Source of the DNA: Mytilus edulis
Lineage: Eukaryota; Mollusca; Bivalvia; Mytilida; Mytilidae
Direction: 5' to 3'
DNA length: 64,000 nt
Assembly: GCF_963676685.1 (NCBI RefSeq)
Contig: NC_092354.1
Coordinates: forward strand, 66,848,241 to 66,912,240
Below are positions 34,701 to 47,769 of the stretch, one piece after another. The notes under the pieces are model-generated. The model saw nothing but the letters and a program-made list of their open reading frames with translations, was not told the DNA's origin and did no database searches. How positions within the stretch are numbered: the first letter of the stretch is position 1; each line of letters begins with the position of its first letter. The translations under genes were made by a program, and so were the position numbers.

Positions 34701-37700
34701 AGAGGGTGTGGATGTAGGGTCCTTTATTAATTTTTTTTATATTGTCTTAGGCCATTTTTCTTTATTCTTTGAAATTAAGCCCCCAGTTATTTTCTATTCT
34801 TTTTTTTTATCTACTTCTCTTTTTTGTAATTTTTTTTGGCGTCTAACCTGCACTTATTTCCAATTATTATATATTCTGTGAACTCCATTCTGACCCTCAT
34901 TCACTATATTCTTGTTTTTATATTTAAGAATTGAATGCTTCTTTTTGTAACTTCATTGGGGTGTGAAATCGTTGACCGAAGTACATTTAAAAAATGTGCG
35001 CTTTTACAACCCTATGAAGTTACAAAAAGAAGCATTCAATACTTATAATTACATAATTATTATTGTGTACCTCGTGTTAACATGAATGATAAGTTTTATT
35101 GAGTAATGCAATTGCCTAAGGAATAACACGTGATGTGCAGTTATCCAATCAGAATAACGTATTACAATGAAACATACATCTATTGTAATTATTTACCTTT
35201 GATAATGAAAGCTTTGTCTTTGTCAAATGCCGATCCATCACAGACATCACACAGAGAAGGATTACCTTCAAATGATGCTAAAAGATAAAACGCATAATAT
35301 TTTAAATAGTGTAAAAATATACTAAACCTACATAGCTGCCGTGTGTAATATATTATAAGTCTGATCAATGCTTTAGTTTAGGATGAGGTCTATACACCTT
35401 ATCGATATTTATGCCAAACCGGATAGGTCATAAAATTACACAACTGTTTTCAAACCAGCTGAAGCTATCTGGGGCCTTGTTCAAACAATATATTGTGCAT
35501 ACATCTTTTGATACAGGCATGCTTAAAACCATCGGAAGCACATCAAAAAGAGCATGTTTAATTACTTTTTTTTTTTTTCAAAAATTCCTTCATCACCTAT
35601 CAAAATTTTAAAATGTTCACCTTCCAAACTTTTCATCCCTCAGCTCATTGCTGGTGACTTTTGTTTTACAGCATTTGACCCAAACGAAGTTTTTTTTAAA
35701 TAATTTTGTTTTTGGAATGGACTAAATAGCGATATGGTGTATAGTTTTAGTGTCCACAGCGGTCTTGTGTGATATAAATTATTAAGTAAACTGTGTTCAA
35801 CATTTCGACTGGAGCACTGCTCTGAGCTTTTGTAACATAAATATTGTCAAGAATATAAATGTTTGGATTATAAAATGAAACTGCAAATCAGTTTGATTCG
35901 TTTTTGATCTGTGATGTTTACTGTTCAACAAATCTTTCAAAAAAAGAACCCACGTAGGACAATACAGTCCATTCAATTTCAATCAGAGTTCAAACGCCAT
36001 GTTGTGCTTGGACAAAAAATATTTTTAAAACAAAACGGCAATACTAACCCAGTGCATTATACATTTAAAATAAAACAGAATCATATGCCTTATACAGAGT
36101 TATATATTATAATTAATAATTAAAACTTACCCCATTCTGACATACAATATACTCTTATATCTTTATTAGTATTGTACATTATGTCTCTCATACAACGGTA
36201 CTCGAATACATCATGAGCAATACATCGTCTAAAAGTATAATTGAAACATGTGCATGTACTTTCATCTCCTGACATTGCATATGATTTGCATATCTTCAAA
36301 TATTTGAATGAAAATATCCGTTATATTTTTGTTTGTCGTTTACCTACGTTAAAGGTAAGTCGATTTCATTGTCATATACATGTGTGATAAACATGAATGG
36401 AATCCTTGGGTTCTATAGAATTTAAAAATGAAGGAAAACATAGCAAATATTTTGGTGGAAAATCACCAGGATTGAACACATTTTTGCTATTGTTTATAAA
36501 TGTGAAAGCACACATAATGACTAACAAACTGTAAATAAAAGTCCTTTTGGACTTTTATTCCGTTTGAGGGTAAATATGGCGTGATCTCTTGGAAATGTTT
36601 TTATGCCTTTAAGAGAAGAATATGGACATACAAGGCTTTTGAAGTGGTTACTCCTTAATTTGTATTTTTTACCTTTTAAAGTGATAATGCTATAAAGTAA
36701 AGACTTGCCTTTTCGTGGTATACACAACTTCTTCTATTAGTGAATATGAATCACAGGGTAAAATTGACAAGTTATTGTCAGGACTTAGGACTGTTATTTT
36801 ATTTAGTCAATTAAACCTGCTATAGCGTGATTTCAGCGGTTTGTTGGATTTTGCGGATTATTCAATTCACGAAAAGGCTAAATGATACTAATTATTTTCA
36901 TCATATCAATATAACTATAAAATATACCGAATACCTGTTCTTACAACATGTACAAGCTGACGGCGGTTAAGTAGATCGCTATTTTTCCTATAACATGTAT
37001 ACAATGTATGATGATTGACGTTAACCAAATGCGATGCCGAAAAATATATTCACTGCCAAGCTGAGTAAAGAAATATTTAACAAAAACAACGAACATTAAT
37101 GTAAATTAAAAAAAAAGGAATCCATAAAAACTAACAAAATCAAACGTTAGACTTGATCCAACAACGGAACGAATGAATAATAACTGTAATATTCCAAACT
37201 GGACCCCAGCAAGTGAATAAATGTTTACTAACCGTACTACATAAAACCTTCCACTTCTAGTATAGCATTCCCAGCCCGTTTTGTTTTCACCACCAAAATC
37301 CTCCGTAAAGACAGTAGTATCATTACCTCCTACACTATATGTTTGGTTGACATTGTCTTCGTCACAAGGGCAAAGGTCATAGGTTTTGTTATGAAGAGTA
37401 CATGGAAAGCCGCAAAATCCGTGAGGGCCGCTGTCTGTCAAATTCAAAAAGGTTTACTAAAGGTTATTGAAAAATTTTCAACGTTTTGTCAAATGATGCA
37501 ATTGGTTGAAAGAGCAATTATAGTCAAACTTGAAATGTTTCAAATGTGTATAATAAAGATGCAAAATGAAGAATGTCTGTTACTTTAAAGAAAACCTATT
37601 CTGTTAATGATAATTCCATACTGCATCTTATAGTAAATAGGTCACGATGGCCTATTTTGCTTATGGCTGAAATGCAGTTTCAACAATCGAAAAATAATCG

Positions 37701-40700
37701 AACAATTAGAACATTTAGAATGAGGCCTATATAATTGTAACACTTGTCGACAGGGCTTTGAAAATATAGATGATCATTTTGTTTACAGTTAATATTTTTA
37801 ACTTTACTTTTTCTTTAGAACTTATTGGAAAAATAAGATAAATAACTAAAACAGAGTACAAGGTTGCAGATAAAAAATCAAGAACAAAACCAACATCAGA
37901 GTTAAGTATTTGCACTGATATATGTTAAAATCCTTATTGACCAACTTCACAAACAAATCATATACTAGACTTAGTGTTGTTTTGCACACTATGACATGGG
38001 CCTGAGTTCTGACTATTTAATTTTAGAGATAGTCAATGAGAGTAATATTTTATAAATTTTGCGTTTCATAAATGTTTTCTCTGCATTTACCTTAATCAGA
38101 CATTTTGAAACCACAAATCGTTAAATCCATTGATGTATTTTTTGCCGAATACAAGTTCCAAACCCCAAATTTGAAACCAACGGTGAATAATTTCTTAAAT
38201 ACATAACCAAAAGAAATCTTGGGAGAAAAGTGAAATTCATTCACAGTCAATTATGAGTTTCTAAATAACTTCTAAGTAAGAACAACCTCATTGAAAACTT
38301 ATATATTTCACTGTAGGTTATATTTTTATACACCACAAGCTCTACACTTTGAGAAACTAATTCAACTTTGAAACGGAATAGAGTGGACACAATGACTTTT
38401 GTCAATATTTATCTGTTATATTGCATATATTTATTTCTCTAATTCTTTTGCAATTTAACATTTTCATGATCTATTGTATAAAACAAAATAATCAACGTGT
38501 GGTTGCCGTTGATCTCTGAAGATGATTGGCTGATTTTGAGGGTCATAACCTTTATCAGCTCACTGAATTTCGTTTATTAAATTTTTTAATTTATCTGATA
38601 ATCAATAGACAAACAGATTCTTAATAAGTTGAGAGTTAAATTATCAATTTTAAAGCCCTCGCCAAAGTTCGATTGATAAATCCAAAACTCCATTGGTGCC
38701 AATGTAAGAATCTATATATATCTTGCTCAATGTATCTTTAAATGCAACAAAAAAACCTGACATTTCAAAAACATAATTTTTGGAATACATACTAGTACTC
38801 TGTTAGAACAATTATTTTAACAATAGTGCAGATACCATTTCGTATTGTTAGGTTAACAAATAAAACAAAATATAAAAGCAATCCAACATGACGCAAAATG
38901 ACAGGAAACAAACAATACAGAAACTAAACATACTTCTAGAAATGTGAAAATAAGATTGCCTTAAAAATGATAGTAGGGCATAAAAATAAATGTTTTAATG
39001 AAAAAAAGGCAAAATATGCACATACCTTGTGTGCATATTGAACTTATTAGACCATCTAAAATTGATGGGAAGGTATCAAAATCTTCTACAAGGAAGACAT
39101 TTTGGTTTCCAGATGCAATAGCTTGTAACAGGCTTGTATCAACACCATCTCCGACACCGACAGCTAAGATCTTGACATTTGCATTCTTTAAGCTTTGAGC
39201 TTTCGGAACTGTGCCGCCAACGGTTTTACCATCAGTTATAACAATTGCAAATCTATTGTCGACTGCACATGGTCGTCCTTCACCATTGTCCACATTCATG
39301 TTAAATAAGTTATTCTCTAAGTACTATTGAAATAAAATGTGAATGAAATAACTCAAAACAAATAAACTTATCAAACGTAAAAATATATTATTCAAGCATA
39401 TTCATTATTGATAGTTCTTATGTAATCCTCCCTTTATTAATACGCCCGCTTACTAGTATTATGTATATTAATGATTCATTGAGAAAGAACGGCAGTTCTG
39501 CAAATAAAAGACGTAAATGTATAAAAATATAACTGCCAGTTTATGTTAGGATACTTAGTTCCACTTTTGAAGACTTTAATAGCCATCAATAGATTGTTTT
39601 CCTATTATTGGCTTTAGACTCAAGAGTTCATACTTTTTCTACAGATTACCTACAATGTGTTAAGACATTCTGGTATATGGTCAATTAAGAGCAACTAAAA
39701 GTAAAAAAATCGTCATCTAATCTACACTAATAAACTCAATAACACCTGAATACAAGGTAAATAATCCCATCAAAGATACCAGGAATATAATTTGCAAGAC
39801 GCGTGTTTCGTTACCAAAAGACTTATAACCAACGTTCGTTGCAAACCAGTGTAAAGAGCGTTTAGAACACAAGTTATCGAAAAATGTCCAAACACAGTTA
39901 ATGAGATATATGCGTAGGACTACGGGAGATTGAGTTACCATTTGATAATACCTTTATATATTCCTTTTATACAAAGCATACTTAATTAGTTTCGGTTTGA
40001 ATCACGCACTTTCTGCTTTCACAGTATGACTGTGCCTAATGATGATGGAGATATAATCAAACAAAGGGGTGTGTTGGTTATTACTTTCAGCCTTTAACCT
40101 TAATTTCTGTGAAAAAAATTAAAGTGATCTTTTCCTTTATCTGAAACTACCACTTGCTTTTTAATAATTTTACCTCCAGTGCTGCTCCAATATGAGTGTC
40201 AGTTCCATTATTTACCAAGGAATCTATAGCAGCAAGAACACTAGTAGCATTCCCGTGGTCGTTTAAATCAAATTCTGTTGTTTGGTCATCTTCACCAGAA
40301 AAAGAAACTGCTCCAAACTGTGCTCCATTTGGTCCAACATTTGGAAATAATTGGACCACACTTTTTATAAATGTTTTTATCTGGAGAAATTCTACGTCGT
40401 TTATGCTACCAGATTCATCAATTAGGAAGACAATATCAGAGCAAGCAATACAATTTTCTACATTTGAACCTAGAATATAAATATTACTATAATTGAATCC
40501 AATTGATAGTGTTTACTTTAACCTAGAATTAGTATGATGAATAAAGTACACTATCACTTTCAGAAAGAAGTTTAGATTAGAAATGTTGTATATTGAAATA
40601 GGTTAGCATACCTTCGGGTTTATTAAGCATGTTTTGAATTTAAATACGGCCCATTTTGATTAATTTTAGGGGCTCTAACTTTTCGGGGGTTGAAGCTATA

Positions 40701-43700
40701 GACCACTTTGGTTTTAGCGACTTTTGTGTTATTGATTAAACACAAAGTGACTCATAATCAGTATATTATTTATCAATAATGTACTTTTGGATGTAACATG
40801 TTTTCAACTTCGCTGAAACTTGTTTGTCTCCACAGTTTATAGACATAATTTTGTCATGTGACCGTGACGTCATGAACGCTTTTTTTTCATGATTTACTCC
40901 TTAAAAGTGGAATTAAGAATTGAATCACAAGAAATGACTGTAAAATAATTTCTGTCTAGTCCAAATAACCTAAAAAATGTGGTGCACACTTTCAGATAAA
41001 CCGCTACATTTTTTACGTTATTTCGAATAGACAGAAAAAATATTACAGTCATTCCTTAATAATCATTATCATCACTTTTATTAAAATATAAAGTTCAACT
41101 CCCTCAGGAAAAGATAACATTAGATATATAATGGGCTCTTAATTAAGATCCTCTTATGGTAATATCGGTCTTTGTCAGTTTTTGTTGTTAAAATCCTGTT
41201 TGCCTTTATGATAGGGGTACAGTAGTTTTTTATAACCTGAATCATTATAAAAATAAACAAATATGTCCACAAAGAAAAATAAAATGGCATATAGACAAAG
41301 CACAAAAGCAAAACTGAAAGACAAGAATACAAAAATAAAATGACCATAGCACAAAAATATAATGTCGCGATGTATAAGTACCGAGTCACGCAAAAAAAAG
41401 ATAATACCAAACATGGACTAAACATTAAAGGTTAATAATTTACAAAGACAGATAAACATTATAACACGTAATTAAGATGATAAACAACGCCAGTACCGAA
41501 AACCTATAATTCAAGATCATATGTATTATTTATGAAGTTGAAACGGAATATTTATCAACTAGGTCTTGGTATCTTCCGATTAATTTTTTAGATAAAAGAT
41601 ACCAAAAGGGGTATTCAAAATTATAAGTCGAAACCAAACTGACAAAGCCGTGTAAAAAATAAAGAAAAGGATCAAAAGACAAACAGAGTATATAAAATAT
41701 AAAATACAACATAGAAAATCAAAGACTGAGCAACTCGAACCCAAATAAACACCGGGTTTATCTCAGCTGTGTCTGAAGGGTAAACAGATCCTGCTCCACA
41801 TGTGGCACCCGTCGTGTTGCTCGCGTAAGTACAAAAACGTACTGTTACACATGCCATGAACTCAAAGTGAAATGAAGCCTTTCAGAAATCCAGATATATA
41901 AGGTCGAGAAAAAATAGACATAGACAACCGAAAAACTTTGAAGGTAAAAACTGCAGTCAACAAACCACTAAACATCAAACGATAGACTTACCAAGACGGA
42001 GCGTACTGAAATCAAGATGATGGGTGCAAACGTGTCTTTTCGATGAAACGAATATGAATAGAAAGGATTGAAAATTCAACTGATTGACATTTGAAATGTT
42101 GTAAATGTTTACCGTTTGGTTTCGTTGTTTTCGTTTTTTTAGCATGACGTTCGTTAACCGACATAACATGATTGGCAGCCATATTGGATTTTCTAAAGTG
42201 GGTCCATAGCTTATTTTGACTTCCATACACTTACAATGGTGCAAAGTTTCATGCTTTTATCATCAAACCCACAATTCTTCAAAATATATGTACGAATCAG
42301 CTGGACTATAATCAAATCCGCAAAGTAAAACACTTAAATCTGTAAAATCAAGATCATCTGATTTACAATTGACGTTATTGTACATTATGGGAAACAGATT
42401 TATAGCTTTTTTAATCGACAATGTAATTTGTAATTGTAAAATAAATAATTTTGAATCATTTTTTTTTCTTAAAAATATCATTAAAAATATCATGTATATT
42501 GTGCAAGTCAAATTATGGACAAGCTTTATGACAAGTTCAAGGACAGTGTTTGTTGAAAGAATGAAACAAAAACAAGAACAAAAAGTTGCAATAAATATAA
42601 TTTTTCGCAGATTTCAGCTGTTAAAAATTATCTTAGAGAGATCAAGAATTAAAACAATCGTGCGCCATTGAATAAAACAACACATATTTAGAAGTAAAAA
42701 GATGTGGCATAATTGCCATTGAGATAACTCTGCTTCAGAGACTAAATGACAAAGAAAATAACAACCATAGGTCATCATATGTCCTTCAACAATGAGAAAA
42801 CCCATACCGCATTGTGAGCTATAAAAGGCCCCGAAATGACAGGTATACAAAATTTAAAAGTGAAAACAAACAGCCTGATTTATATACATGACCAAAAAAA
42901 AAACGTACAATACACATCAATTCATTAGCTTTCAGCAAACGTACTTGGTTTAATAATCGATAAAATGTAGCTAGAAAACTTATCGATCATATTTTAAAAA
43001 ACATTTTCAAATAAGTGTTGAGTATTTTCATTTGATGTCCATGCCCTTTATGTAATTGATTGCATTTCTGCTCATTTATGATAGCCAATGAACAGATGTA
43101 TTTATTTTATATGTGAATGTTTGCTCCGCTCAGTCATCATCCTTTGGTTTTGTTATCCAGTTCCCTGTACATATCTTGTTTCATTTATTAGCAAAATACA
43201 TTCCTATATAAAGCATTATTTTTCAGTGTTCACAGAGAATAATAATGTTGTTCTATTATTAAATGTTTTTTTTTAAAGAAAGACTATAGCTTGGCCGATA
43301 GGTGCAGCTGTAACAAACTTGGTTTTCCCGCTTTACACTGCAGCTTAAACACTTTCTGTTGTTTTTATCTCCAATTTTAGTAACAAAGTGATATTCCGTG
43401 ACATGTTGATTTCAGGTCACGTAACATTTCTTCACACTCTTGTGTTCGTTAATCGATAGAAAATATGTTTTATTTATTCATAAAAATTATATTAGCTTTT
43501 TTTTAGCTTCAGTATAAAAACTTAATTTATGTTAATATCAAATAATATCTATTTGTTTTATATAGTGTAAATCGTTTACTCAAGTACAGATGATCTTTTA
43601 TACTTTTGAATCTATTAAAAGATCACAAAACATTTTTTTTCTATTTTAGCATGATTAAATCTTCAAGATCAGATTATATGCTAGTAGAAGAATTCGTACA

Positions 43701-45743
43701 GGAAATGTGCACCGAAGCAAAACGGTAAGTGTGTCACAGCTGCGCCATGTTTGTCATATTTAATCTAATAAAAGATAAAAGATAAAAAAAAACAAAAAAA
43801 AAACAGTCTTGTATAAATGTCAATTTAAAAATACCAATGAAAAAAATTTCCACAAGAAATTAAATGACGTACGGCCTTACACAATGGTCAAAATCCATAT
43901 CGCATAGCAAGCTTGTAAAAGCGCGGCCTTGACAGATGAGGAACAATTTAAACGAGTAAAATAAAGGCATAATGTATGTACAAAACGAACAAAGAAACAT
44001 AAAATACATCGACAAATGATTTCAGGCTCCTGACTTTTGACAGGTATAAACAAGATTTGGCGCAGTTATGCATATTTGCTAAACCCCCACCCTCCCCTGA
44101 TCTTGAATAGTATTGAATCAACACAAAACAAAATACACTTTAAAATTCATTTTTTAAAGGCTTTACACATCAAATTGACACAAAACTAGCACATATCATA
44201 ATCACTCTAAATTTAGAAAATAGAAAATGTTATTTGGTGCTTACCGTCACGCGTGAGCTTTTAAAAATGTCGATGACTTTTGTCTCCCGCAGTTTAGTGT
44301 ACGTATCTTGTATTTTGAAACTTTACTTATGAGATTCAAATGAACTAAGTTATTGTAGCCTAAATATTGACCAAACGCTGTGTATAATTAAATTTCAAGT
44401 CACTTCAATTTACCGCCAGAATTTGAAGTAACTTCAGTTTAAATCGCCTTTAATGTAAACAGATTGACTGAAACGTATCTGTAAAAAGCAAAATCAAAAA
44501 AATACCGAACTCCGAGGAAAATGCAAAACGGAAAGTTACTAATCAAATGGCAAAATCAAAAGCTCAAACACGAATAGTTAACAACTGTTATATTTCTGAC
44601 TAAGTACAGGCATTTGCCCATGTAGAAAAATGGTGGATCAAACGTGGTTCTATATCTAGCTAAACCCCTAACTTGTATAACAGTCGCACAAAAATTCCAT
44701 TATATTGACAACGATATGTGAACAAAAACAAACAGACATAACAAGTAAAAATGTCAAAATAGAGATACAACAGTCAACATTGTGTAACCCATTGGGCATT
44801 CTTTTTTAATCTCGAAAGTCAGGAAAATTTATGGTTCATACGACTAATACCTATGACGAATGATACTATTATTGATTTGAAATGTTTGATTTTAATGAAT
44901 TCGCAAGGACAAATTATCTCTACAATTTTCCTTTTCACATCGCAAAATATACATAGCGATGCTGCATGTCATTAAAATGGTGTTCATTGCCCTTAAGTGA
45001 CAAAAAAATGGTACAGTTTATTGTCAATGGATAACAATGTTGGAATGGTTTACCAGTTCAATCATTCAACGACATTTTATCATTAAATGATTCCAACCAC
45101 ATACATATTGCGTCAATAAATTTAGGGGTCCATTGATACGTGCATTTCGATACGAACCAATTATTCAAGTTGCCCTGACATGTAGATATATGATTATTGA
45201 CATATTTGCATGTGAAAAAAGCTTTCCCAGTTCATGCTGTATCAGGAGGAAATTTAGGCAACAGACGTCTACCGATGTTCAAACGAATCAATCGATTGAG
45301 AAGACACACACGACTTTCTTTACTCAAACCGTCTGTGACGACATAAAACGAGTTCATATAACTCAATTTTAAATATCTTTGTAATAATATTTTAAACAAC
45401 CGTAAAATACAAATTTTGATAATGTACCTAAAATATGGCAACAGTATTAGGAGTTATTTTGATCAATGATTAAAAATGTAACTCTATCACTTCACAAATA
45501 CGAAAATGTGTCCATTATTTCAGTTTAAAAAAAAACCAACATATATATTATGCAAATATCGATACATGGAAAGTGTTGACCATCATTCTTTTGATCAGAA
45601 TAACTTAACAGTATTATTTCTGATTTTCTTCTAAAAGGACATATATATTAAACAAAAAACCGTCTAAAATTTAATTGTTCAACATTACCTTCAGACTTTC
45701 CGAGAAAGCTGACTAACATGGCCACCATAATTTCTTTCAACAT
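31796..45743 (-). CDS. Secreted von Willebrand factor A protein with Cys-rich tail, complete ten-exon gene
   Basis: Exons: 45743-45689, 40469-40174, 39314-39026, 37434-37233, 36228-36131, 35277-35197, 34491-34480, 34060-34049, 32376-32359, 31908-31796. They sum to 1176 nt, 391 codons plus TAA, with consistent phases and no internal stop. Exon 1 is a signal peptide (MLKEIMVAMLVSFLGKSE). Exons 2-3 form one vWA domain (about residues 29-212) with an intact metal site: DESGS at 36-40, Thr in GTDTHIGAAL (108/110), Asp145 in IVITDGKT. The domain is bounded by phase-1 introns, as in shuffled modules. Exons 4-10 give a Cys-rich, partly Asn-glycosylatable tail ending CESSEGNDDGLCCS. There is no membrane segment. 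vWA proteins of this kind act as adhesive or matrix components; that role, for example in shell, byssus or mucus, is inference. Exon 2's partner acceptor for exon 3 uses TTAGAG. The 5.2-kb first intron is packed with repeats. Confidence 0.85.
32150..32227 (-). repeat. R1 terminal fragment
   Basis: It contains gggttgttgtctctttgaca and ccccatttccactctcaatt, the inverse of the R1 start, in the last intron of the vWA gene. Confidence 0.8.
32359..32376 (-). other. 18-nt exon 9 of the vWA gene
   Basis: It lies between atatttcag and gtgagt, phase 1 on both sides, and adds residues around VLESG. It is needed to keep the frame into the last exon (T|TC, Phe). Confidence 0.65.
32400..33400 (-). repeat. 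About 80-bp tandem repeat carrying splice-donor motifs
   Basis: Twelve or thirteen units lie in the intron between exons 8 and 9. On the gene's strand each has a core such as gtctttg or tatctatg followed by gtaagtaacatg, then aatatggtaaacaatcaaat. Donor-like cores fall at about 32507, 32586, 32664, 32743, 32823, 32903, 32986, 33066, 33142, 33226 and 33373. Confidence 0.85.
33401..34048. other. vWA gene intron 8, outside the tandem repeat
   Basis: Unassigned AT-rich DNA; a 72-codon plus-strand frame at 33715-33933 has no recognisable domain. Confidence 0.4.
34049..34060 (-). other. 12-nt exon 8 of the vWA gene
   Basis: AATGTGGAGTTA between tttcgtag and gtaagt, phase 1 on both sides, giving E-C-G-V and a shared Ile codon. 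Confidence 0.6.
34127..34152 (+). repeat. Poly(G) run
   Basis: About 25 G with one A, in intron 7 of the vWA gene (C-rich on the gene's sense strand). Confidence 0.9.
34480..34491 (-). other. 12-nt exon 7 of the vWA gene
   Basis: AGCAAAGTGAGG between ttcttttag and gtaagt, phase 1 on both sides, giving E-Q-S-E. Confidence 0.6.
34930..35040. mobile_element. MITE with 32-bp terminal inverted repeats
   Basis: The arms attgaatgcttctttttgta... at 34930-34962 and their inverse at 35009-35040 enclose 46 bases. It lies in intron 6 of the vWA gene and would fold as a hairpin in the pre-mRNA. Confidence 0.8.
39755..39935 (+). repeat. Diverged R4 fragment
   Basis: It contains atcaaagataccaggaatat, gcaagacgcgtgtttcg and an interrupted remainder, in intron 2 of the vWA gene. 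Confidence 0.55.
40913..41056. mobile_element. Palindromic MITE in vWA intron 1
   Basis: The left arm 40931-40982 (gaaatgactgtaaaataatt...) and right arm 41003-41054 are inverted repeats of about 52 bp with a 20-bp loop, ending near TTAAG. A 12-base or so insertion breaks the outermost left end. Confidence 0.75.
41545..41835 (+). repeat. R3 interspersed repeat, longest copy
   Basis: It runs from tcttggtatcttccgatta through aaaggggtattcaaaattat to cacatgtggcacccgtcg. It lies in intron 1 of the vWA gene. Open frames across it are repeat-derived. Confidence 0.85.
42697..42900 (+). repeat. R2 interspersed repeat
   Basis: agatgtggcataattgccat, ctgcttcagagactaaatga, ccttcaacaatgagaa and ctataaaaggccccgaaatg follow the R2 order. 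Confidence 0.85.
43845..44110 (+). repeat. R2 interspersed repeat
   Basis: A diverged copy: ttccacaagaaattaaatga, gtacggccttacacaatggt, tcaggctcctgacttttgac and the end cccccaccctcccctga. Confidence 0.75.
44495..44800 (+). repeat. R5 interspersed repeat, plus orientation
   Basis: It reads aataccgaactccgaggaaa, caaatggcaaaatcaaaagc, taaacccctaacttgtataa and ccattatattgacaacgata. It is the longest R5 copy here. Confidence 0.8.
44801..45688. other. vWA gene intron 1, 5' part
   Basis: No repeat or exon recognised; open frames at 45133-45441 overlap on both strands and lack any domain. Confidence 0.4.
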
Positions 45744-46129
45744 CTTCTTCGTTGCTTAATTTGTTGTAAACTAACTTTGTATAAGAGTGATAGTTGTATG
45801 TAACAGATTTCAAAATCAATGATAAAAGATGCACATGGCTAATTCTGACATATTGTATTTTATTAAATCAAATTGTTTTACAAAAACTGTCTTTGTTTCA
45901 ACAAATGTATATATTAACTCTCAAATGTTTAGTAGATTTTATTTTACGAACAAAAAGGCTACAACAAACATTTTTTTTCGTTTCGTAATTTTCAAACTTG
46001 TAATGAAAAGTTATTCACATTTTTATAGATATTTCCTTTTCCACACAAAAAGTCGCTAATAGAAATGGAAGGTAAAATTGATCTTATGTTTTATTGTTAT
46101 TTTACGGCGTGTGTACTCTTATGATGATA
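45744..46129. other. Upstream flank of the vWA gene
   Basis: A TATACAAA box on the minus strand (45776-45783) is only 33-40 nt before the start codon, so it would leave almost no leader; it is doubtful. No other element is seen. Confidence 0.3.
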
Positions 46130-47750
46130 AACGATGTAAGTTAATAAAATATAGCCTTTTAATGAGGGATTCAATTGTAACTTATACAGGGACAAAAGTT
46201 CACACCTTACTACAATGGAGCAGAGACCTTAGTTGTTATCTATAACACTGCATATGTCCATTCAATACCAAAGAAGCAGTGTAATATGTATCATTTATAT
46301 CTTGAGGGGCTATGGAAATCTGATTTCATGTTTCACCTGAAAATGTGGAAATATTATACATAACCAGTATATGAACATGTTACCCAAAGGTCCTCATGAA
46401 CGTACATACTCCTTGATGTTTGCACTGGCTTAATACGTATCTCTTATTTGCATATCAAATTGAATAGTAGATTTGGATTAAAATATTCAACCGCATTATG
46501 GATTTTATTCAGAAACTTCGCCGTAATTGAACTGAAACTTGTTAACAAATAATACACCCATGCATGTAAAGGTCATTTCTTAACAGACTCCAAAAACTGC
46601 AAAAACTCATTCCGACAAGAGTAATGGTTAGAACAGTGATATAACTAAGCAATTAAAAACGTATTAAATTTCCTTCGTACGACAAACTTTTTTTCTGGAT
46701 TGATCTTCATTATGTTTGTATGTCAGAGGTTCGTACATAAATAGCTGAAGCTAATATCAAAACGGACCTTAGCATAATAGCCAAAATCATCTGTGATCAA
46801 ATATACCAAAGGGAACTTTATTCTCAAAATAATTTCTAAATCTAAGAACAAAGAATTTAAAGTTGGTATATGTGACATCATGTCAGCATACAATAACTGT
46901 CAATAGAGCTGATGATACCCCCTCCCCTCCCCCAAACAACAATAAACCAGCAGCGGTATCGATCAAGTGCTAGTAAATGAATTAAACACTGCCCTTCATC
47001 AGATGCGCTCAAAACTAAAATGGGGAATGTGTCAAAGAGACAACAACCCGAGCAAAAAGCAGACAACAGCCGAAGTCCACCAATGGGTCTTCAATGCAGC
47101 GAGAAACTCCCGCACCCGGAGGCGTGCTTAAGCTGGTCTCTAAACAAAAATGTATACTAGTTCAGTGATAATGGACGTCACAATAAACACCAAAGTATAC
47201 ATAAGAAACTAAAAGTAAAAATCATACAGGACTAACAAAGGCCAGAGGCTCCTGACTTGGGACAGGCGCAAAAATGCGGCGGGGTTAAACATGTTTTTGA
47301 GATCTCAACCCTTCCCCTATACCTCTAGCCAATGTAGAAAAAACAAACACACAAAAATACGCACATTTATACTCAGTTCAAAAGAAGTCCGAGTCCGATG
47401 TCAGAATAGGCAACAAAAGAAACTAAACAAAATGACAATGATACATAAATTAACATATTTATGTATCATCTGTATGGTAAAATGAATATTTTTGTCTTCA
47501 ATTTCACATTTTCGGTCTACTTCTAGATTTATACAAACACATGACTACTACCTGGTCATCTAAGCTGCAAGAATCTATTCTTATTGCAAATTCTTGTATT
47601 ATACTTTGTGACAGGTGATGCATTTTTTTTAAATAGGAGCTGCTGGTCCTAGAGAGTACATAATCTTATTCTATGCAACTTTCATATAAATTAGGGGTTA
47701 AACTAGCTATAAAACCAGATTTAACCCACCATTTTCTACATGGAAATGTA
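46130..47750 (+). repeat. Direct duplication, copy C1
   Basis: It is collinear with 48573-50555: shared blocks include accaaagaagcagtgtaat, cttgaggggctat, caaccgcattatggatttta, agcagcggtatcgatcaagt and aaactagctata. An R1 element sits at 47018-47340. Open frames in C2 (for example 49071-49382) are broken here, so the unit is not coding. Confidence 0.9.
47018..47340 (+). repeat. R1 repeat in copy C1
   Basis: Nearly full length but without its first ten bases; it ends acctctagccaatgtag. Confidence 0.85.
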
Positions 47751-47769
47751 TGTACAGTTATTCTTCTTT

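Noticed and set aside
36521..36727. Minus-strand frame of 68 codons rich in Lys
   Set aside because: It lies in an intron of the vWA gene, has no splice sites in phase with the neighbours and consists of degenerate internal repetition.
41975..42244. Two overlapping minus-strand frames of 72 and 89 codons
   Set aside because: No domain, signal or splice context; the surrounding DNA looks like intronic repeat within the vWA gene.
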